NCBI GenBank assembly: GCA_013334325.1
Contig: JAAXXT010000010.1
Location: 1 to 64,000, forward strand
DNA from: Erysipelotrichaceae bacterium
Lineage (GTDB): Bacteria > Bacillota_I > Bacilli_A > Erysipelotrichales > Erysipelotrichaceae
Direction: 5' to 3'
Length of the DNA: 64,000 nt
In this document: in pieces, positions 58,364-64,000 of the stretch
How positions within the stretch are numbered: position 1 is the stretch's first letter
Layout: every line of letters starts with the position of its first letter
The notes under the pieces: model-generated
Seen by the model: only the letters and a program-made list of their open reading frames with translations
Databases searched by the model: none
What the model was told of the DNA's origin: nothing
Program-made: the position numbers and the translations under genes

Positions 58364-60817
58364 ATGATCGAAAAAACATATACCGTTAGCGGTATGACTT
58401 GTGCCAGTTGTGCATCCGCTGTTACTCGTGCTCTCAAAAAAATCGAAGGTGTCGAAAAAGCGGATGTCAACTTGACCACAGAAAAAGTCCTGATCCAATC
58501 GGATCGGGATTTATCCTTTGAAGACCTATCTAAAGCAGTCGATAAAGCAGGCTATGGTTTAGTCGAGATCACCCATGAACGTGAGTCTGTTTTAGCTATA
58601 GAAGGGATGACTTGTGCATCTTGCAGTAGTGCTGTCGAACGAGCCCTTAAGAAACAAAAAGGGGTCAGTTCTGTCAGTGTAAACTTGACCACCAATAAAG
58701 CAACCTTAAGTTATGATCCTTCCATAGTTAAGATGAGTGCTTTAAAAGCAGCTGTCGATAAAGCAGGCTATAAAGCCAGTGAGATCGAAACCAAAGCTCA
58801 AGAAGACGCAGAAAGTCTTCGTCAAGCTCTTGAAATGAAGTCGATGACGATCAAATTGATCACTTCGGCTATTTTTGCGATTCCTTTACTATTTATCGCA
58901 ATGGCGCATATGTTTCCTGAGTTGAAAATTGTATTACCAGAGATCATCGATCATAAGATGAACCCTTTAAATTTCGCTTTGATTCAGCTTATTCTAAGTT
59001 TACCTATTCTATATTCTGGTCGTAAATTCTTTACGATCGGTTTTAAGACGCTCTCTAAAGGATCTCCTAATATGGATTCTTTGGTGGCGATTGGGACAGG
59101 TGCTGCTTTCCTCTACGGAACCTACAACACCATCAAGATCGCTCAAGGATTTCATAACTTGACTGAAAGTCTATATTTTGAATCCGCTGGTGTCGTTATA
59201 TCTTTGATCCTTTTAGGGAAGTGGTTAGAGACCCGTTCTAAAGGCAAGACTTCTCAAGCCATCAAGAAACTGATGGGTCTAGCACCTAAGACAGCTCATT
59301 TAGTGATCAACGATGAGATCCAAGAGATCTCTTTAGAAGAAGTCACTTTAAAAGACATCCTTTTGGTTAAACCTGGAGAAAGATTACCTGTCGATGGGAT
59401 CGTCGTTTCAGGTTCTAGTGCGATCGATGAGAGTATGTTGACAGGAGAAAGTCTTCCTATCGATAAAAACATCGGCGATAAAGTCATCGGTGGATCTTTG
59501 AATAAAAATGGATCGATTACGATGAGAGCGACCGCTGTAGGTGAAGATACAGCTTTGGCCAGAATCATCAAGATGGTAGAAGATGCCCAAGGGCAGAAAG
59601 CACCTATCGCGAAATTAGCAGACGTCATCTCAGCGTATTTCGTTCCTACGGTTATGGTCATTGCGATTAGTGCTGGTTTATTTTGGATGTTTCAAGGCAA
59701 GTCTTTCGACTTTGTCTTAAATATATTCGTCACGGTTTTAGTTATTGCTTGTCCTTGTGCCTTAGGTCTAGCTACGCCTACTGCGATTATGGTAGGAACA
59801 GGCAGAGGCGCACAAATGGGTATCTTGTTTAAAGGTGGAGAAGCCTTAGAACAAGCCCATAAAACTACCGCCATTATCTTCGATAAGACAGGTACCTTAA
59901 CTCAAGGTAAACCTTCGTTGAGCGATTTCATTAGCTTTAGTGATGATGAAGATGCTTTATTACGTATCTTAGCTTCAGCTGAATCCGTCTCTGAACATCC
60001 TTTGGCTTTGGCGATCTTAGAAGCTGCAAAAGCGAAGAACTTATCATTGAGTCAACCCAGTGATTTCCTAGCGGTAAGTGGAAAAGGATTAAGTGCGAAA
60101 GTCGAAGGGAAACTTGTATTAATCGGCAATGAAGCATGGATGAACGAAAACAAGATCAAGCTTCCTGAGCTTACTCAAATGACGACCTTATCTGATCAAG
60201 GTAAGACAGTCTTATTGGCGAGCGTTGACGGAAAACTTGAAGGTTTCTTGGCCATTGCGGATCAATTGAAACCAGAATCTATAGAAGCAGTTAAGAAACT
60301 TAAAAAATTAGGTATAAAAGTCGCGATGATCACAGGAGATAATCGACGCACTGCCAATGCGATCGCAGCTCAAGTCGGGATAGATCTCGTCATGTCTGAA
60401 GTCTTACCTCAAGATAAAGGGGCAGAAGTCGATCGTCTTAAAAAAGAAGGTTATAAAGTTGCGATGGTAGGAGATGGGATCAATGATGCGGTCGCCTTAA
60501 CCAAAGCGGATACAGGTATCGCTATAGGAAGTGGAACAGATGTAGCCATAGAATCAGCCGATGTAGTCTTGATGAGATCAGATCTTAATGATGTGGTCAA
60601 AGCCATCGCTTTATCCAAAGCGACCATGACCAACATCAAACAGAATTTATTTTGGGCTTTCATTTATAACATCATAGGCATTCCTTTTGCGGCTGGTGTG
60701 ATCTATCTTTTTGGTGGACCATTACTCAATCCTGTGTTCGCAGGGGCCGCTATGGCCATGAGTTCAGTCAGTGTCGTAACGAATGCTTTACGTTTACGAT
60801 TCTTTAAGGAGGCTTAA
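58364..60817 (+). CDS. copA: Copper-translocating P-type ATPase with two HMA domains
   Basis: Two 'GMTCASC' motifs, 'CPCALGLATPTAIM', 'DKTGTLTQGKP', 'GDGINDAVAL'. Confidence 0.95.
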   Translation: MIEKTYTVSGMTCASCASAVTRALKKIEGVEKADVNLTTEKVLIQSDRDLSFEDLSKAVDKAGYGLVEITHERESVLAIEGMTCASCSSAVERALKKQKGVSSVSVNLTTNKATLSYDPSIVKMSALKAAVDKAGYKASEIETKAQEDAESLRQALEMKSMTIKLITSAIFAIPLLFIAMAHMFPELKIVLPEIIDHKMNPLNFALIQLILSLPILYSGRKFFTIGFKTLSKGSPNMDSLVAIGTGAAFLYGTYNTIKIAQGFHNLTESLYFESAGVVISLILLGKWLETRSKGKTSQAIKKLMGLAPKTAHLVINDEIQEISLEEVTLKDILLVKPGERLPVDGIVVSGSSAIDESMLTGESLPIDKNIGDKVIGGSLNKNGSITMRATAVGEDTALARIIKMVEDAQGQKAPIAKLADVISAYFVPTVMVIAISAGLFWMFQGKSFDFVLNIFVTVLVIACPCALGLATPTAIMVGTGRGAQMGILFKGGEALEQAHKTTAIIFDKTGTLTQGKPSLSDFISFSDDEDALLRILASAESVSEHPLALAILEAAKAKNLSLSQPSDFLAVSGKGLSAKVEGKLVLIGNEAWMNENKIKLPELTQMTTLSDQGKTVLLASVDGKLEGFLAIADQLKPESIEAVKKLKKLGIKVAMITGDNRRTANAIAAQVGIDLVMSEVLPQDKGAEVDRLKKEGYKVAMVGDGINDAVALTKADTGIAIGSGTDVAIESADVVLMRSDLNDVVKAIALSKATMTNIKQNLFWAFIYNIIGIPFAAGVIYLFGGPLLNPVFAGAAMAMSSVSVVTNALRLRFFKEA

Positions 60818-60818
60818 T

Positions 60819-61121
60819 ATGGAACACGATCATTGTGAGATGACAAAGCATACCCATCGAGAGAATCAAGAAATCATGGATCTAACCAATCGACTCAATC
60901 GATTGGAAGGACAAGTAAGAGGCATCAAGACGATGGTAGAATCAGAAGCCTACTGTGATGATATCTTAGTTCAAGTGGCCGCAGTTAAAAGTGCTTTAGA
61001 TGCTTTTGCGAGCCAATTGTTTGCCCAACATATCAAAACCTGTGTTGTAAGAGATATCCAAGCAGGTAAAGCTGAGATCATCGATGAATTGATGGTCACT
61101 GTTAAGCGACTCACAAGATGA
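60819..61121 (+). CDS. csoR: CsoR family metal-sensing repressor (start corrected from 60783)
   Basis: 'NRLNRLEGQVRGIKTMVESEAYCDDILVQVAAVKSALDAFASQLFAQHIKTCV' with Cys/His/Cys ligands. Confidence 0.92.
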   Translation: MEHDHCEMTKHTHRENQEIMDLTNRLNRLEGQVRGIKTMVESEAYCDDILVQVAAVKSALDAFASQLFAQHIKTCVVRDIQAGKAEIIDELMVTVKRLTR

Positions 61122-62359
61122 TTGAGCGTAAGATCTCCGTTGAAGGTATGACCTGTAGTTCTTGTGAACAAAAGGTCTCCTCAGCGTTTAAACGACTACC
61201 AGGCGTCAAAACTGTCTCTGCTTCTTATCAAACAGGTTATGTTTATCTTCAAGGTAAGACTCTTCCTAATGATGAGATCCTCGAAGAAGCCATCTCGCCT
61301 TTAGGTTATCACGTGGTTAAACCAAGTTTCCCTTGGAAATTCGTTGCCTTACTCAGTGGTGGACTTCTGGTGTATTTTATGGTGTCTATGGCGTATGGAA
61401 GATTACTATTCGATCCTACCCAAGAGACCTTTAGTTTTGGTTTGATCATAGCCTATGGTTTAGTCAGTTCGCTTCACTGTATAGGGATGTGTGGATCGAT
61501 CGCGATGGGTTCTGTCCTTCAAAGAAAAGGCATCAAGCCGATGAGTGGGATGTGGTCTTATCAGATCGGTCGATTGATCTCGTATACCTTAAGTGGATTG
61601 ATTCTAGGAGCACTTGGAGAAGTCTTTACGATATCTTCAAGTGTTAAGAATGTCTTATTATTGATTGCGGGACTATGGATGTTGGCTCTGGCTTTACAGA
61701 TGTCTGGAATCCTAAGAATCAAACAACCTAGCTTAACCTTTAAGACTAAACATAAACCTTATGGATCTTTTATTGTAGGTCTATTGAACGCTTTGATGCC
61801 TTGTGGAAGCCTACAGACGATGCAGATCATCGCTTTGACCACCACCAATATGTGGTTGGGTGGGGCAGTCATGTTGATCTTTGGATTGATGACAGCGCCT
61901 TCCTTATTGATGATGCAATGGTTTGCTTCTCGGATATCTTCCATAAAAGGAAATACTGTTAAGATGATCTCTGCTTTGATCGTTGCGATTATGGGCTTTC
62001 AGATCGTTCTTCAATCTCCTATCGTATATGAACCTGTGATGGCTTTGATCTCTCAAACATCAAGCAGTAACTACGCTCCTGTGGAAGATGGGATCCAAGT
62101 CCTTCATCTTAAGATCGTAGATGGTCAATATGAACTCAACGCCAATACTGTTAAAGTAAATCAAGAAGTCAAGATCATCTTTGATGGATATGAGAACTCC
62201 ATGGGTTGTGCAAACCCAATGATCCTAACTTGGGACAATGTAAGAATAGATATTCGAACCAATCCTGATCCTTATCTCTTTACTCCTACTGAAACAGGAA
62301 GACTTGAGATCCATTGTTGGATGAATATGGTTCGTATCTATATCAATGTAAAAAACTAA
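61118..62359 (+). CDS. HMA + TauE/SafE(DsbD)-like membrane domain + C-terminal cupredoxin-like domain
   Basis: 'VEGMTCSSCEQKV' HMA; 'GLVSSLHCIGMCGSIAMG...GLLNALMPCGSLQTMQI' ; 'GYENSMGCANPMILTWDN...FTPTETGRLEIHCWMNM' cupredoxin-like Cys/His/Met. Confidence 0.85.
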   Translation: MIERKISVEGMTCSSCEQKVSSAFKRLPGVKTVSASYQTGYVYLQGKTLPNDEILEEAISPLGYHVVKPSFPWKFVALLSGGLLVYFMVSMAYGRLLFDPTQETFSFGLIIAYGLVSSLHCIGMCGSIAMGSVLQRKGIKPMSGMWSYQIGRLISYTLSGLILGALGEVFTISSSVKNVLLLIAGLWMLALALQMSGILRIKQPSLTFKTKHKPYGSFIVGLLNALMPCGSLQTMQIIALTTTNMWLGGAVMLIFGLMTAPSLLMMQWFASRISSIKGNTVKMISALIVAIMGFQIVLQSPIVYEPVMALISQTSSSNYAPVEDGIQVLHLKIVDGQYELNANTVKVNQEVKIIFDGYENSMGCANPMILTWDNVRIDIRTNPDPYLFTPTETGRLEIHCWMNMVRIYINVKN

Positions 62360-62385
62360 AGCGCTGAAATTCAGCGCTTTTTTAT
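62357..62385. terminator. Bidirectional terminator
   Basis: AAAGCGCTGAaatTCAGCGCTTTTTT. Confidence 0.75.
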
Positions 62386-62988
62386 AAAGAGTCTTAAGGT
62401 TGTTTTTAAAGCCTCAGGTTTAGTTTTTGTAAAGTCAGAAAGATAGATCTCTTTATGTGCCTTGAATCTTCTTTCATAACCAAACTCACTTAGATATGCA
62501 TCCATCTTAGCGAAGCTTTCAGGTTCATCATCGAAAGATCCAACATGAAGCATTTGTAGACAGAGCCCATCTTCAATATGTTCTAGCATCACTTGTTCCC
62601 ATATGAGTTCTTCTTTTTTGATCTTGGCTCTAAGATCTCGAAGATGATCTATTTTAATGAAAGAAGGTTGTCTGATCATAAGGGTATATACGAAGTCATT
62701 CTTATCCCATGATCCTTTGATCTTAGCTTCTTCAGATATATCCCAAAAACCTTCTAAAGGATAGACTGAATATTCCTCATAACCATCGATGAGGATACCT
62801 TTCTTAGGGGCAAACTTTAATCCATAGGAGATCGTAAATAAACTCTCAACGGCTTTCTGAAAGCCTTCAGAAGCTGGAGCTCCTTTACCTTTGATCGTTA
62901 GATAGGTATAAGAAGGTAGAGTGATAAGTGTAGGGATCGTCTTAGGGATATAGGTCGTCTTTTCTTCTTTTTTCCACTCATGTTTCAT
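62371..62988 (-). CDS. GyrI-like small-molecule-binding domain protein
   Basis: 'YLTIKGKGAPASEGFQKAVESLFTISYGLKF...YPLEGFWDIS'. Confidence 0.8.
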   Translation of the reverse strand: MKHEWKKEEKTTYIPKTIPTLITLPSYTYLTIKGKGAPASEGFQKAVESLFTISYGLKFAPKKGILIDGYEEYSVYPLEGFWDISEEAKIKGSWDKNDFVYTLMIRQPSFIKIDHLRDLRAKIKKEELIWEQVMLEHIEDGLCLQMLHVGSFDDEPESFAKMDAYLSEFGYERRFKAHKEIYLSDFTKTKPEALKTTLRLFIKKR

Positions 62989-63386
62989 TTTATCTTAAGC
63001 ATTTCCTTTTGTTTATCATTGAGTTTATGTTGTGGTCTTCCATTGAAGGATAGATTTAATCCATCCTCATCATCATAACGAGGAATCAAATGAAAGTGAA
63101 CATGAGCTACGCTTTGACCTGCAGCTTCATGGGCATTCGATAAGAAGTTATATCCATTGGGATGAAGCAAAGGATCATAGTGTTTGATCAAGAGTTTAGA
63201 GATCCCATGCATGCGAGCAACCAAAGCACTTGAACATAAGCTAAAGTCATCATAGTGTTTCTTAGGCATGATCAAGGTATGACCTTGTGTCACAGGTGCG
63301 ATGTCTAAAAAAGCCATAACGAATTCATCTTCATAAACGATAGAAGCAGGTATTTCATGATTTGCGATCTTACAGAATAGACACAT
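62985..63386 (-). CDS. HIT family protein
   Basis: 'CLFCKIANHEIPASIVYEDEFVMAFLDIAPVTQGHTLIMPKKHYDDF...SVAHVHFHLIPRYDDE' HxHxH. Confidence 0.95.
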   Translation of the reverse strand: MCLFCKIANHEIPASIVYEDEFVMAFLDIAPVTQGHTLIMPKKHYDDFSLCSSALVARMHGISKLLIKHYDPLLHPNGYNFLSNAHEAAGQSVAHVHFHLIPRYDDEDGLNLSFNGRPQHKLNDKQKEMLKIK

Positions 63387-63414
63387 AGTCGTTCACCTCA
63401 AAATCATCATAGCA

Positions 63415-63444
63415 TAAAAAAACCGCGATTTCTCACGGTTTATT
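63415..63444 (-). terminator. Terminator of prsA-like gene (minus strand)
   Basis: Reverse complement AAACCGTGAgaaaTCGCGGTTTTTTT. Confidence 0.6.
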
Positions 63445-64000
63445 GAACGATGTAGTCTGGATAATTTGTATTGATCATATCGTAAACGGTACGATCATAG
63501 ATCTTGAATCCATTGGATTCATAATAGCCCATCAGTGCCATTTCAATGAAGGTGGCATTCTTGGTGAAGCTTGTGATGACTTCTTCTTTCATCGCATTGC
63601 CATCAGCTACAGACACTTGTACGATATAGTACAAAGAGTTGTCGGTATCTTCGATGACATCAGATAAGGTTGGAAGTGTTACACCCTTTAAGAAGGTAAG
63701 AACCAAATCAGGAAGATCTGATCCTGTATAATAAATGGCTAGATCGCTAGAGTATTGTTTGTTACCGTATTTGGTAGCTACTGTTGCGAAGGAATCACCT
63801 GCCTTGATGGCAGCTAAAGCTAAGGTTGCATCTGCTTTCTTTTCGATTTCCATAACTCTTGCCTTTACAGGTTTATAAGTTGAGACGATCGTTGAGAAGG
63901 TGGTGTTTATATACTTGCTGACCAAGTTATTGGATTGAGCTTCTACAATGAACTTGTCATTATAGATGGCATCTTCATCTTTATAGCCTGCATCATCTAA
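63440..64000 (-). CDS. PrsA-like foldase/peptidyl-prolyl isomerase, C-terminal part (5' end outside window)
   Basis: 'VKARVMEIEKKADATLALAAIKAGDSFATVATKYGNKQYSSDLAIYYTGSDLPDLVLTFLKGVT' parvulin-like; frame stays open from 63925 to 64000. Confidence 0.65.
   Translation of the reverse strand, partial: LDDAGYKDEDAIYNDKFIVEAQSNNLVSKYINTTFSTIVSTYKPVKARVMEIEKKADATLALAAIKAGDSFATVATKYGNKQYSSDLAIYYTGSDLPDLVLTFLKGVTLPTLSDVIEDTDNSLYYIVQVSVADGNAMKEEVITSFTKNATFIEMALMGYYESNGFKIYDRTVYDMINTNYPDYIVQ

Overview
The window is chromosomal DNA from a low-GC Firmicutes/Mollicutes-like bacterium. It uses the standard code, has dense operons, and shows no recognisable mobile element, rRNA or CRISPR array. From left to right it holds: the end of nagA; a mannose-family PTS operon with RpiR, SIS and ceramidase-like genes; azlCD; two very large tandem-repeat (cadherin/Tandem-95-like) surface proteins preceded by three c-di-GMP-I (GEMM-I)-like riboswitches, two of them in tandem; an orphan structured ncRNA candidate of about 375 nt; aspartate-family amino acid genes (M20, asd, thrB, thrC, hom, lysC); an M32 carboxypeptidase; a Dlt-like acylation operon (SGNH / FkbH-HAD / ACP / MBOAT / 35-aa microprotein missing from the ORF track) continuing into a lipoprotein and a transglutaminase-like protein; three lipoproteins built of a repeated module; a 1571-aa PAS/GGDEF/EAL/hemerythrin/GAF/PAS/GGDEF protein; tRNA-Trp, pyrR, GDPD, MATE and PFOR genes; a GT4 next to a GT4-RecX fusion and a YhaM-like nuclease; a CsoR-type copper operon; and HIT and PrsA-like genes. 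The strongest candidates for something new are the FkbH/ACP/MBOAT/SGNH/microprotein operon (predicted glyceryl, or other FkbH-derived acyl, transfer to a surface polymer), the orphan ncRNA at 14932-15306, the riboswitch-controlled adhesins with a shared non-LPXTG TM-plus-cytoplasmic tail, and the GT4-RecX fusion. All calls come from reading the sequence; no searches were run.
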